From assembly GCF_018130765.1 (NCBI RefSeq), contig NZ_JAFCJZ010000025.1, positions 1-64,000 of the forward strand: 64,000 nt of DNA, in the 5' to 3' direction. The first letter of the stretch is position 1. Each line of letters begins with the position of its first letter. Under the pieces are notes generated by a model that made no database searches, had not been told where the DNA came from, and saw nothing but the letters and a program-made list of their open reading frames with translations. Source of the stretch: Bradyrhizobium iriomotense (lineage in GTDB: Bacteria; Pseudomonadota; Alphaproteobacteria; Rhizobiales; Xanthobacteraceae). Positions 47,937 through 57,600 of the stretch are shown here, piece after piece. Made by a program: the position numbers and the translations under genes.

Positions 47937-47964
47937 CCCTCTCCCCGTGAGAACGGGGAGAGGG
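47937..47964. repeat. Perfect 12-base hairpin between fmdA and fmdB
   Basis: CCCTCTCCCCGT and ACGGGGAGAGGG pair exactly around the loop GAGA. The element lies in the 108-base spacer between two genes of one operon. It has no T run, so it is more likely an mRNA-stability or REP-type element than a terminator. The composite element at 49950 uses similar sequences. Confidence 0.8.
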
Positions 47965-47973
47965 AGCGCAGCG

Positions 47974-49203
47974 TCACTTGTCCGGCGAGATCGGCATCTG
48001 GATATCGCCGGTGATGTGCTTAATGGGTCCGGCCGCCGACGGCATCACGTCGAAATCGAAGATCTCGGTCGGCAACCATAGCGTGGCGCAGGCATTGGGC
48101 ACGTCGACCACGCCGGAGATGTGGCCCTGGCACGGAGCGGTGCCGAGGATCGAATAGGCCTGGGCGCCGGAGTAGCCGAACTTCTTCAGATACTCGATGG
48201 CGTTGAGGCAGGCCTGGCGATAGGCGATGTGAACGTCGAGATAATGCTGCTTGCCGGCTTCATCCACCGAGATGCCCTCGAAGATCAGATAGTCCTTGTA
48301 GTTCGGCGTGATCGGCGACGGCTTGAAGATCGGGTTCTTGATGCCGTATTTCGACATACCGTCCTTGATCACCTCGACCTTCAGATGCAGCCAGCCGGCC
48401 ATCTCGATGGCGCCGCAGAAGGTGATCTCGCCGTCGCCCTGGCTGAAGTGCAAATCGCCCATCGACAGACCCGCGCCGGGCACGTAGACCGGGAAGTAGA
48501 TCTTCGAGCCACGCGAGAGATCCTTGATGTCGCAATTGCCGCCATGCTCGCGCGGCGGCACCGTGCGCGCGCCCTCGGCGCCGATCTTGGCCTTGACATC
48601 GCCCTTGGCACGGCCGCCATGCGCGGTCGCCGCGAACGGCGGATTGGCAAGGCCGGGCACGCGGGTCGGGTTGGTCGAGATCAGCTCGGCCTCGCGCTTG
48701 TTCCAGGTCTCCAGCATCTTCGGATCGGGCAGGCAGCCGATCAGGCCGGGATGGATCAGGCCGGCGAAGTTGACGCCGGGCACGTGCCGCGACGAGGTGT
48801 AGAGGCCCTTGATATCCCAGATCGACTTCTGTGCCAGCGGGAAATGGTCGGTCAGGAAGCCACCGCCATTCTGCTTGGAGAAGAAGCCGTTGAAGCCCCA
48901 CAGGCTCTCCTTGAGTGGGCCGACGTCGAGCAGATCGACAACGAGGAGGTCGCCGGGTTCGGCACCCTTGACGCCGATCGGACCGGAGAGGAAGTGCACG
49001 ATCGACAGGTCGATATCGCGCACGTCGTCGGCGGAATCGTTGTTCTTGATGAAGCCGCCGGTCCAGTCATAGGTCTCGATGATGAAATCGTCGCCGGGAT
49101 TGACCCAGGCCACGATCGGGATGTCGGGGTGCCAGCGGTTGTGCACCATATCATTTTCGTAAGCCGACTTGGTGAGATCGACCTTGATCAGTGTCTCTGG
49201 CAT
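47974..49203 (-). CDS. fmdA: Formamidase (acetamidase/formamidase family)
   Basis: The 409-residue cytoplasmic enzyme hydrolyses formamide (and acetamide more slowly) to ammonium and the acid. The beginning MPETLIKVDLTKSAYENDMV and segments GDDFIIETYDWTGGFIKNND, PGDLLVVDLLDVG, FAGLIHPGLIGCLPD and REHGGNCDIKDLSRGSKIY are characteristic of the family. Length agrees with characterised formamidases. ATG 49203 follows GGGGAG. It lies directly behind the transporter genes, so imported amides meet the hydrolase. Confidence 0.94.
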   Translation of the reverse strand: MPETLIKVDLTKSAYENDMVHNRWHPDIPIVAWVNPGDDFIIETYDWTGGFIKNNDSADDVRDIDLSIVHFLSGPIGVKGAEPGDLLVVDLLDVGPLKESLWGFNGFFSKQNGGGFLTDHFPLAQKSIWDIKGLYTSSRHVPGVNFAGLIHPGLIGCLPDPKMLETWNKREAELISTNPTRVPGLANPPFAATAHGGRAKGDVKAKIGAEGARTVPPREHGGNCDIKDLSRGSKIYFPVYVPGAGLSMGDLHFSQGDGEITFCGAIEMAGWLHLKVEVIKDGMSKYGIKNPIFKPSPITPNYKDYLIFEGISVDEAGKQHYLDVHIAYRQACLNAIEYLKKFGYSGAQAYSILGTAPCQGHISGVVDVPNACATLWLPTEIFDFDVMPSAAGPIKHITGDIQMPISPDK

Positions 49204-49231
49204 CGAGATGCTCCCCTTTTACTACGGTTGG

Positions 49232-49921
49232 TTAGACGGACAGATATTTCGAGACCTGCGCGGCATCGACGGCATCGCGCGGATCGTCGCGCACGATCTC
49301 GCCGTTCTCGATCACCAGGACGCGGTCGGCGATCTCGAGCGCGAAGCTCAGGACCTGCTCGGAGACGACGATCGACAACCCCTTTTCGTCGCGGATGCGC
49401 TTCAGCGTGCGCGCCATCTCCTTGATGATTGACGGCTGGATGCCTTCGGTCGGCTCGTCCAGCAGCAGCACCTTCGGCTTGGTCGCGAGTGCGCGTGCAA
49501 TCGCGAGCTGCTGCTGCTGTCCGCCGGAGAGGTTGCCGCCGCGGCGGCCCTTCATCTCCAGCAGCACCGGAAAAAGCTCATAGATGTCTTCAGGCACTTC
49601 TGACCCGCCGGAGACGACGAGACCGGTCTCGATGTTCTCCTTCACGGTCATGGTCGAGAAGATCATGCGGCCCTGCGGCACATAAGCGAGGCCCTTGGCA
49701 ACGCGCTCGTAGCTCGGCAAGGAGCCAAGCTCGGCGCCGTCCATGGTCACCGAGCCGCTCTTGGTCGGCAGGATGCCCATCAGCGACTTCATCAGCGTGG
49801 TCTTGCCCATGCCGTTGCGGCCCATGATCGCGACGATCTCGTTCGGCGCGACCTTGACGTTGAGCCCGTGCAGCACCTCGCTCTGGCCGTAGGCAACGTG
49901 AAGATCGGAAATTGCCAGCAT
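49232..49921 (-). CDS. urtE: Urea/amide ABC transporter ATPase, UrtE type
   Basis: The 229-residue LivF-class ATPase has Walker A GRNGMGKTT, signature LSGGQQQQLAIARAL, Walker B VLLLDEPTEGIQPS and switch VSEQVLSF. EGIQPSI is typical of UrtE. ATG 49921 follows TAGGAGCG. It lies 28 bases before fmdA and 226 bases behind urtD; the longer gap is filled by a palindromic element. The same architecture serves the FmdDEF amide transporter, so substrate may be urea, formamide or both. Confidence 0.93.
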   Translation of the reverse strand: MLAISDLHVAYGQSEVLHGLNVKVAPNEIVAIMGRNGMGKTTLMKSLMGILPTKSGSVTMDGAELGSLPSYERVAKGLAYVPQGRMIFSTMTVKENIETGLVVSGGSEVPEDIYELFPVLLEMKGRRGGNLSGGQQQQLAIARALATKPKVLLLDEPTEGIQPSIIKEMARTLKRIRDEKGLSIVVSEQVLSFALEIADRVLVIENGEIVRDDPRDAVDAAQVSKYLSV

Positions 49922-49949
49922 GATGCGCTCCTAGGCTCGGTATGCCTTC

Positions 49950-50108
49950 CTTCTCCCCTTGTGGGAGAAGGTGGCGCGGGCGAAGCCCGCGACGGATGAG
50001 GGGTATGCATCCACGGATGCGAGAGGCAGTTCGACTCGCGGAGAGATACCCCTCACCCGGATCGCATCTGACGATGCGATCCGACCTCTCCCACAAGGGG
50101 AGAGGTGG
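49950..50108. repeat. Composite palindromic element between urtD and urtE
   Basis: CTTCTCCCCTTGTGGGAGAAG (left) and a second copy of the same hairpin in reverse (CCTCTCCCACAAGGGGAGAGG) flank about 110 bases. Those contain CGGGCGAAGCCCG, GATGAGGGGTATGCATCC and its inverted partner GATACCCCTCACC. The whole forms a nested palindrome analogous in design to the R/S/T elements but of different sequence. It interrupts the operon without a terminator-like T run. Confidence 0.8.
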
Positions 50109-50147
50109 ACCGTCACCGCCGCAGCAGACTCGCCCGACTTCGTCATC

Positions 50148-50903
<756 letters not shown>

Positions 50904-50906
50904 GAC

Positions 50907-50957
50907 CTATCTCCTCATTCCCAGCGCGGCATCGGCATCGTGGTGACCTACGAGCAT
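50907..50957 (-). other. 16-codon mini reading frame duplicating the urtD start
   Basis: GAGGAGATCATC followed by ATG opens a frame reading MLVGHHDADAALGMRR and stops at TAG 50907-50909, three bases before the urtD ATG. Its Shine-Dalgarno and first five codons (MLVGH) repeat those of urtD (MLVGHQ), so it looks like a partial duplication of the urtD 5' end. Its stop codon falls inside the urtD ribosome binding region, an arrangement suited to coupled translation. Whether it is translated is unknown. Confidence 0.4.
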
Positions 50958-50967
50958 GATGATCTCC

Positions 50968-52110
50968 TCACTCCGCCGGGGCGCCGTCGGCGACCGAGCT
51001 GTCGGTCCAACCGTCGGGTTTCGATTTGCGCGAGGCGATCAGGCGATCGATGCGTGGCTGCACATAATCGCCCCAGATCCCGGCAAGGCCGTTCGGGAAG
51101 GCCAGCACCACGGCGATGAACAGGCCGCCGAGACCAAACAGCCACAATTCGGGGAAGGTTTCCGACAGGCTGGTCTTGGCGAAGTTGACCAGCAGCGTGC
51201 CGTAGATCGCACCCAGGATCGACAGCCGGCCGCCGACCGCGGTGTAGATCACCATTTCGATCGAGGGCACGATGCCGACGAAGGACGGCGACATGAAACC
51301 GACATTGAGCGCGAACATGGCGCCACCAATCGCTGCGAACATTGCGGCGATGCAGAAGGCGAAGATCTTGAAGTTCGCGACGCTGTAGCCGGAGAAGCGG
51401 ACGCGGTCCTCCTTCTCCCGCATCGCCACCAGGATGCGCCCGAGCTTGGAGTGCCGGACGAACTGCGCGATCATGATGCAGGCGAACAGGAGACCAACCT
51501 CGAAGAAGTACAGCACGACCTTGGCGTGGTCGGGCCGGATGTCCCATCCCTTCAGCGTGCGCAGGTCGGTCATGCCGTTGATGCCGCCGGTGTAGCCCTG
51601 CTGCCCAACGATCAGGATGGTTAGGATGGCCGCGACCGCCTGGGTGATGATGGCGAAATAGGTGCCGCCGACCCGGCGCTTGAACATCGCGGTGCCGATG
51701 ATGAGTGCGAAGATGCCGGGCACGAGGATGATGGCGGCGATGGTGAAGGTGAGGCTGTTGAAGGGTTTCCAGAAGAACGGCAGCGCCGTGATCTGATTCC
51801 AGTCCATGAAATCGGGGATGCCCGGGGTCGACTGGATCTTGGTGTTCTCCACGCTCGAGGCCTCGAGCTTGAGGAACATCGCCATGCAGTAGCCGCCGAG
51901 CCCGAAGAACACGCCCTGGCCGAGGCTCAGGATGCCGCCGTAACCCCAGCAGATCACGAGGCCCAGCGCGACGAAGGCGTAAGTCAGATATTTTGCGACC
52001 AGGTTGAGCCTGAAGACATCCAGCGTGAGCGGCAGGACCACCACGAGGAAGACCGCGAGCACCAGAATTCCGATCAGCTCCGATCGATTGAAGAACCGAT
52101 TGTCGGTCAT
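50968..52110 (-). CDS. urtC: Urea/amide ABC transporter permease, UrtC type
   Basis: The 380-residue LivM-class inner-membrane permease has about ten hydrophobic segments. The motifs GILSLGQGVFFGLGGYCMAM and FAIITQAVAAILTILIVGQQ, and the loop GRILVAMREKEDRVRFSGY (contact with the ATPases), identify UrtC. ATG 52110 gives MTDNRFFNRSELIGIL. A GTG at 52131 overlapping the urtB stop is an alternative start with seven more residues. Confidence 0.92.
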   Translation of the reverse strand: MTDNRFFNRSELIGILVLAVFLVVVLPLTLDVFRLNLVAKYLTYAFVALGLVICWGYGGILSLGQGVFFGLGGYCMAMFLKLEASSVENTKIQSTPGIPDFMDWNQITALPFFWKPFNSLTFTIAAIILVPGIFALIIGTAMFKRRVGGTYFAIITQAVAAILTILIVGQQGYTGGINGMTDLRTLKGWDIRPDHAKVVLYFFEVGLLFACIMIAQFVRHSKLGRILVAMREKEDRVRFSGYSVANFKIFAFCIAAMFAAIGGAMFALNVGFMSPSFVGIVPSIEMVIYTAVGGRLSILGAIYGTLLVNFAKTSLSETFPELWLFGLGGLFIAVVLAFPNGLAGIWGDYVQPRIDRLIASRKSKPDGWTDSSVADGAPAE

Positions 52111-52127
52111 AACATCAGCCCCATTTC

Positions 52128-53054
52128 TCACTTGCGGACCTTGAGGGCGAACAGCCCCTGCGGCCGCAGCATCAGGATTCCGACAACGGCGAGCAGCGTC
52201 AGCACCTTGGCCATCGAGCCCGACATGAAGAACTCGAGGGTGGATTGCGTCTGCGAGATCGAGAAGGCCGAGGCGATGGTGCCGAGCAGGCTCGCAGCGC
52301 CGCCGAACACGACGACGAGGAACGTGTCGACGATGTAGAGCTGGCCGGAGGTCGGCCCCGTGGAGCCGATCATGGTAAAGGCGCTGCCGGCGATCCCGGC
52401 GATGCCGCAGCCGAGACCGTAGGTGTAGCGGTCAACTTTCTCGGTGTTGATGCCGACGGCGCCGGCCATGATGCGGTTCTGCACGACGGCGCGCACCTGG
52501 CGGCCCCAGCGCGACTTGTACATCACATAGGCAACACCGACCGTGATTAGCACGGTGAGGCACATCACGAAGACGCCGTTGATTGGCACTTCAATGCTGT
52601 CGGTGACGTGCAGCGAGCCGAGCATCCATTGCGGCAGCTCGACGCCGACCTCACGCGCGCCGAACACGGAACGGTACGCCTGCTGCAGCATCAGGCTGAG
52701 CCCCCAGGTCGCAAGCAGCGTATCGAGCGGGCGCTTGTAGAGATGCCGTATCAGCACCCATTCGACCAGCATTCCCAGCGCGCCGGATGCTAAGAATGCG
52801 AGAATCATCGCGAGGAAGAAGTAGCCGCCGAACAGGCTCGGCATGTAGGTCTGGAACAGGTTGGAGGTCATCCAGGTGACGTAGGCCCCGAGGATCATGA
52901 ACTCGCCATGGGCCATGTTGATGACGCCCATCTGGCCGAAGATGATCGCAAGACCGAGCGCCATCAGGACGTAGACCGAGAACAGGATCAGTCCTGCAAA
53001 GCCCTGCATGACGAAGATGGAGCCAAGGTCACCAAGCGAGTAGTCGCCGAACAT
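52128..53054 (-). CDS. urtB: Urea/amide ABC transporter permease, UrtB type
   Basis: The 308-residue LivH-class permease has ALGLAIIFGQMGVINMAHGEF near the N-terminus and QVRAVVQNRIMAGAVGINTE as the coupling loop, both diagnostic of UrtB. Start ATG 53054 follows CGGAGGA; the frame is open further upstream but lacks coding features. It is the second gene of the operon and follows urtA after 135 bases that contain a strong hairpin. Confidence 0.92.
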   Translation of the reverse strand: MFGDYSLGDLGSIFVMQGFAGLILFSVYVLMALGLAIIFGQMGVINMAHGEFMILGAYVTWMTSNLFQTYMPSLFGGYFFLAMILAFLASGALGMLVEWVLIRHLYKRPLDTLLATWGLSLMLQQAYRSVFGAREVGVELPQWMLGSLHVTDSIEVPINGVFVMCLTVLITVGVAYVMYKSRWGRQVRAVVQNRIMAGAVGINTEKVDRYTYGLGCGIAGIAGSAFTMIGSTGPTSGQLYIVDTFLVVVFGGAASLLGTIASAFSISQTQSTLEFFMSGSMAKVLTLLAVVGILMLRPQGLFALKVRK

Positions 53055-53080
53055 CGATGTCCTCCGTCGGGGAATAGGGT

Positions 53081-53111
53081 CCCGCGTCGCGATGCAGAGT
53101 CGCGACGCGGG
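53081..53111 (-). promoter_or_regulatory. Strong intercistronic hairpin between urtA and urtB
   Basis: CCCGCGTCGCGA and TCGCGACGCGGG form a perfect 12-base stem with a 7-base loop, with no T run on the minus strand. It lies between the binding-protein gene and the rest of the operon, where such stem-loops commonly protect the upstream mRNA and raise binding-protein levels relative to the membrane components. That role is inferred from position. Confidence 0.65.
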
Positions 53112-53189
53112 GGTCTTGGGCATGGACTTGCGATCCACGCCAGGGAGCGGTTTTTGCCTTTGGGGAAACGGCGCCGAACGCCGCTGCTC

Positions 53190-54449
53190 TTACTGGTAGC
53201 CCTTCGGGAACGGATCCGGCTCGACGAGATCGGCGGTCTCGTAAATCAGCTCGAACTGGCCATCGAGCTTGGCGCGTCCCACCCGGGTCTTCGACCAGAG
53301 GTGATGGTTTTCGTGGATGCGCACGTAACCTTCCGGCGCGCCCTTGAACTCGACACCAGGCGAGGCCGCCGCGATCTTGTCGACGTCGAAGGAGCCGGCC
53401 TTCTCGACCGTCAACTTCCACAGCCACGGGCCGAGATAGGCAGCCTGGGTGACGTCTCCGATCACGGTCTTCTCGCCCCACGCCTTCTTGAACGCCGGCA
53501 CGAAGGTCTTGTTGTTGGCATTGTCGAGCGACTGGAAATACTTCATGCAGGCATAGGCGCCCGCGATGTTCTCACCGCCGATGCCGTCGATTTCGTCTTC
53601 AGTGACGGAGATCGTCAGAAGCGGCTGCTTGGCGAGATCGATGCCGGCGGCCTTGAGCTGCTTGTAGAAGGCGACGTTGGAGCCGCCGACGACGTCGGTG
53701 AAGATCACGTCGGGCTTGGTCAGCTTGATCTTGTTGATGACCGAGTTGAACTGGGTCGAGCCGAGCGCGTAGTACTCCTCGCCGACGACCTTGCCCTTCA
53801 GCACGTTCTCGACGTGCTTGCGCGCGATCTTGTTCGAGGTGCGCGGCCAGATGTAGTCGGAGCCGATGAAGAAGAAGGTCTTGGCGCCCTTCTCCTTGGC
53901 GATCCAGTTCAGGCCGGCGAGGATCTGCTGGGTCGCCTCCTGGCCGGTGTAGATCACGTTCTTGGACTGCTCGAGACCTTCATAGAAGGTCGGGTAATAG
54001 AGCATGCCGTTGTACTGTTCCATGACCGGCAGCACGGCCTTGCGCGAGGCCGAGGTCCAGCAGCCCATGATGGCCGCGACCTTGTCGTTGACCAGCAGCT
54101 TCTTGGCCTTCTCCGCGAAGGTCGGCCAGTCGCTGGCGCCGTCTTCCTGGATGAACTTGATCTTGCGGCCGAGCACGCCGCCCATGGCGTTGATCTGCTC
54201 GATGGCGAGCTTCTCGGCCTCGATCGAGCCGGTCTCGGAGATAGCCATGGTGCCGGTGGCCGAGTGCAGGATGCCGACCGTGACCTCGGTGTCGGTAACC
54301 GCAAGACCGGTGGTGTTGACCGCCGAGGTCGCCGGGGCCTGCGCGAAAGACGCCTTCGGCAGCATCGTGATGGCCGGCACGGCCGCCATTCCCATCAATA
54401 GTTTGCGCCGGAGCGGCGACAACAGGCCCTTGTTTGCTTCGTCTGACAT
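53190..54449 (-). CDS. urtA: Urea/short-chain amide ABC transporter binding protein, UrtA type
   Basis: The 419-residue periplasmic binding protein has an N-terminal RRKLLMGMAAVPAITMLPKA stretch that forms a Tat-like signal (LRRKLLMG, with cleavage near ASFAQA). The mature protein shows VTVGILHSATGTMAISETG, LLVNDKVAAIMGCWTSASRKA and YYPTFYEGLEQSKNVIYTG, the hallmark UrtA/FmdD segments. ATG 54449 is used here; the frame is open to 54545 but no coding signal precedes the start. It is the first gene of the operon, and the sensor kinase is divergent. Substrate is urea or small amides; the adjacent amidases favour amides. Confidence 0.93.
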   Translation of the reverse strand: MSDEANKGLLSPLRRKLLMGMAAVPAITMLPKASFAQAPATSAVNTTGLAVTDTEVTVGILHSATGTMAISETGSIEAEKLAIEQINAMGGVLGRKIKFIQEDGASDWPTFAEKAKKLLVNDKVAAIMGCWTSASRKAVLPVMEQYNGMLYYPTFYEGLEQSKNVIYTGQEATQQILAGLNWIAKEKGAKTFFFIGSDYIWPRTSNKIARKHVENVLKGKVVGEEYYALGSTQFNSVINKIKLTKPDVIFTDVVGGSNVAFYKQLKAAGIDLAKQPLLTISVTEDEIDGIGGENIAGAYACMKYFQSLDNANNKTFVPAFKKAWGEKTVIGDVTQAAYLGPWLWKLTVEKAGSFDVDKIAAASPGVEFKGAPEGYVRIHENHHLWSKTRVGRAKLDGQFELIYETADLVEPDPFPKGYQ

Positions 54450-54520
54450 GAGCACCCCACTTTTGTTCGAGAACACTGGATTGGTGCCGTGAGGATGGCT
54501 CGAATTTGTGCAGCGCAAGC

Positions 54521-54538
54521 ATACGCAAGATCGCGTAT
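54521..54538. promoter_or_regulatory. Palindrome in the divergent urtA / sensor-kinase control region
   Basis: ATACGC-AAGATC-GCGTAT is an inverted repeat with 6-base arms. It is flanked by the direct repeats TGCAGCGCAA (54509-54518) and TGCACCGCAA (54541-54550), spaced 32 bases, about three helical turns. It lies 72 bases from the urtA start and 82 bases from the kinase start. It is a reasonable candidate site for the LuxR-type response regulator encoded next door; binding is inferred. Confidence 0.45.
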
Positions 54539-54568
54539 ACTGCACCGCAAAATACCGACGTAGGCTTT

Positions 54569-54584
54569 TGGTACGGGATTTGCG
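54569..54584 (+). promoter_or_regulatory. Sigma-54-like promoter for the sensor kinase gene
   Basis: TGGTACG-GGAT-TTGCG matches the -24/-12 consensus (TGGCACG-N4-TTGCW) at both invariant GG and GC doublets with correct spacing. The predicted transcript would begin near 54595, about 25 bases before the GTG start. Sigma-54 control would tie kinase expression to nitrogen status, which makes sense for an amide/urea locus. It was recognised by eye only. Confidence 0.5.
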
Positions 54585-54619
54585 AGGGCTCCGGGTCCGT
54601 ATCGGGAGTGGGGTAAAGA

Positions 54620-57600
54620 GTGGCAGGGCGGCAGCGAATAGACCGCGTCAGGCGCCAGTACAACCAATGGGTCGCCAACCAGACGCTGGAAGACTACGCG
54701 CTGCGCTTCACCGCCAAGAGCGCGCGGCGATGGTCCGCCGCCCGCGTCGCCAACACGGCGATCGGCGCGATCTCCTTCCTGGTGCTGGAAGCGATCGGCG
54801 GCACCATCACCCTGAATTACGGCGTCACCAACGCCACCGCGGCGATCCTCGTCGTTTCCACCATCATCTTCTGCTGCGGCGTGCCGATTGCCTATTACGC
54901 CGCCAAATGCGGCATCGACATCGACCTCCTGACCCGCGGTGCCGGCTTCGGCTATATCGGCTCGACCGTGACGTCGCTGATCTACGCCTCCTTCACCTTC
55001 ATCTTCTTCGCGGTGGAGGCGGTGATCCTGGCAACGGCACTGGAGATGTGCCTCGGCATTCCGCGCCCGATCGGCTACCTCATCAGCGCCGTGGCGATCA
55101 TCCCGCTCGTGACCTACGGCATCACGCTGATCAGCCGCTTCCAGCTCTGGACGCAGCCGCTCTGGGTCGTCCTGCACATCCTGCCCTTCGTCGCGATCGC
55201 CTGGGCCAACCCGCACTCCTTTACGGAATGGCGCAAGTTCTCCGGCGAGCACGGCGACCTCAACGGGCATTTCGATCTGCTGCTGTTCGGCGTGGCGTCG
55301 TCCGTGGTGTTCTCGCTGGTGGCGCAGATCGGCGAGCAGGTCGACTTCCTCAGGTTCCTGCCGCGCGATCGCCGCGCCTCCAAGGCTTCGTGGTGGATCG
55401 CGCTGATGAGCGCGGGGCCGGGCTGGATCGTGCTCGGCGCGCTGAAGCTCCTGGCCGGCTCGTTCCTGGCCTTCTTTGCGCTCAGCCACGGCGTGCCGCC
55501 CGAGGAGGCCGCCGAGCCCGCGCACATGTACCTCGTGGCGTTCCGCTACGTGCTGTCCGAGCCGGACCTCGCGCTGGCGCTGACCGGCATCTTCGTGGTG
55601 CTGTCGCAGATCAAGATCAACGTCACCAACGCCTATGCCGGCTCGATCGCCTGGTCGAATTTCTTCTCGCGTCTGACCCATAGCCATCCCGGCCGCGTGG
55701 TCTGGCTGGTGTTCAACGTGATGGTGGCGTTGCTGCTGATGGAGATCGGCGTCTACAAGGCGCTGGAGCAGACGCTGGCGCTCTACTCAAACGTCGCGAT
55801 CGCCTGGGTCGGCGCACTGGTGTCCGACCTCGTCGTCAACAAGCCGCTCGGCCTGCGTCCGCCGCAGATGGAATTCAAGCGCGCGCATCTCTACGACATC
55901 AATCCGGTCGGCGTCGGCGCCATGACGCTCGCGATCATCGTCTCGGTCGCGGCGTTCTACGGCCTGTTCGGCCCGACCATGAAGGCGCTGGCCGCCTTCG
56001 TCGCGCTGACGGTCGCCTTCGTCACCGCGCCTGTGATCGCCTGGCTTACCGACGGCAAATTCTACATCGCGCGCAAGCCGAAGCGGAGCTGGGCCAATAT
56101 CGAGGCCATCCAGTGCTGTATCTGCGAGCACAGCTTCGAGCCTGAAGACACTACCTCCTGCCCGGCCTATGCCGGCCCGATCTGCTCGCTGTGCTGCTCG
56201 CTCGATGCCCGCTGCCACGATCTCTGCAAGCCGCATGCGCGGGCGCAAGTGCAGTTCGCCGAGGCGCTCGGCAAGATCCTGCCGCAGCCGATCTATCAGC
56301 GGATCAACTCGCAATTCGGCCATTACATCGGCGTGTTCGTGGTCTCCGCCGGTCTCGTCGCGCTGGTGCTCGGGCTGATCTATCTGCAGACCTCGGCAAG
56401 CGTGCATGGCGAGAACATGCTGGTCTCGAATGTGCTGTGGAAAGTGTTCTTCTCGCTCAGCATCATCATCGGCGTGGTCGCCTGGCTGTTCGTGCTGGCG
56501 CAGCAAAGCCGCCGCGCGGCGGAGGCCGAGACGCGACGACAAACCACGCTGCTGATCCAGGAGATCGACGCGCATAAGCGTACCGACGCCGAGCTCCAAC
56601 GCGCCAAGGAAGTCGCCGAATCCGCCAACCTCGCCAAGAGCCGCTATGTCGTGGGCCTCAGCCACGAGCTGCGCTCGCCGCTGAATGCGATCAGCGGCTA
56701 TGCGCAGCTGCTCGAACAGGATTCGACGCTGAGCACCAAGCCGCGCGACCAGGTTCGCGTCGTCCGCCGCAGCGCCGATCACCTCTCCGGCCTGATCGAC
56801 GGCATTCTTGATATCTCCAAGATCGAGGCGGGGCGGCTGTATCTGTCGCGCGACGAGGTTCGCTTGAGCGAATTCCTGGACCAGCTTGTCGGCATGTTCC
56901 GTCTTCAGGCCGCCGCCAAGGGCATCGACTTCGTGTTCAGACGCCCCGCGCATCTACCGGTCGTGGTCTATGCCGACGAGAAGCGGCTGCGCCAGGTGCT
57001 GATCAATTTGCTCTCCAACGCCATCAAATTCACCCAGACCGGCAGTGTGCAGTTCGTCGTGCACTATCGCAGCCCCGTTGCCGAGTTCGAGGTGATCGAC
57101 ACCGGCCCGGGCATCCAGGGCGACGATCTCGAGCGCATCTTCGCGCCATTCGAGCGCGGTGCGCTCGGTGTCGCGCAGCCGCAGACCGGAACGGGCCTCG
57201 GCCTGACCATCAGCCGGCTGCTCGCCGGCGTCATGGGCGGCGATATCAAGGTCACGAGCACGGTCGGCACCGGCAGCACGTTCAAGGTCAAGATCCTGCT
57301 GTCGGAGGTCACCAATCCGCAACGCATCGCGCCGGTGGAGGCGCCGGTCTCCGGCTATCACGGTGCGCGCAAGACCATCCTCATCACCGACGACGACCCC
57401 GTGCATCGCGACCTCTTGCGCGAAGTGCTGACACCGCTCGGCTTCATCCTGCTCAGCGCGCCCGACGGCGCGGGATGCCTGGCACTCGCGCAACATTGCC
57501 GGCCCGATCTGTTCCTGCTCGACATCTCCATGCCGGCCATGGACGGCTGGGCCGTTGCAGAAGCCTTGCGCGCCAGCGGCCATCACCAGGCGCGCATCCT

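Noticed and set aside
54450..54545. Extension of UrtA upstream of 54449
   Set aside because: It would cross the palindrome at 54521 and place residues before an otherwise normal signal sequence. ATG 54449 gives a standard UrtA N-terminus.
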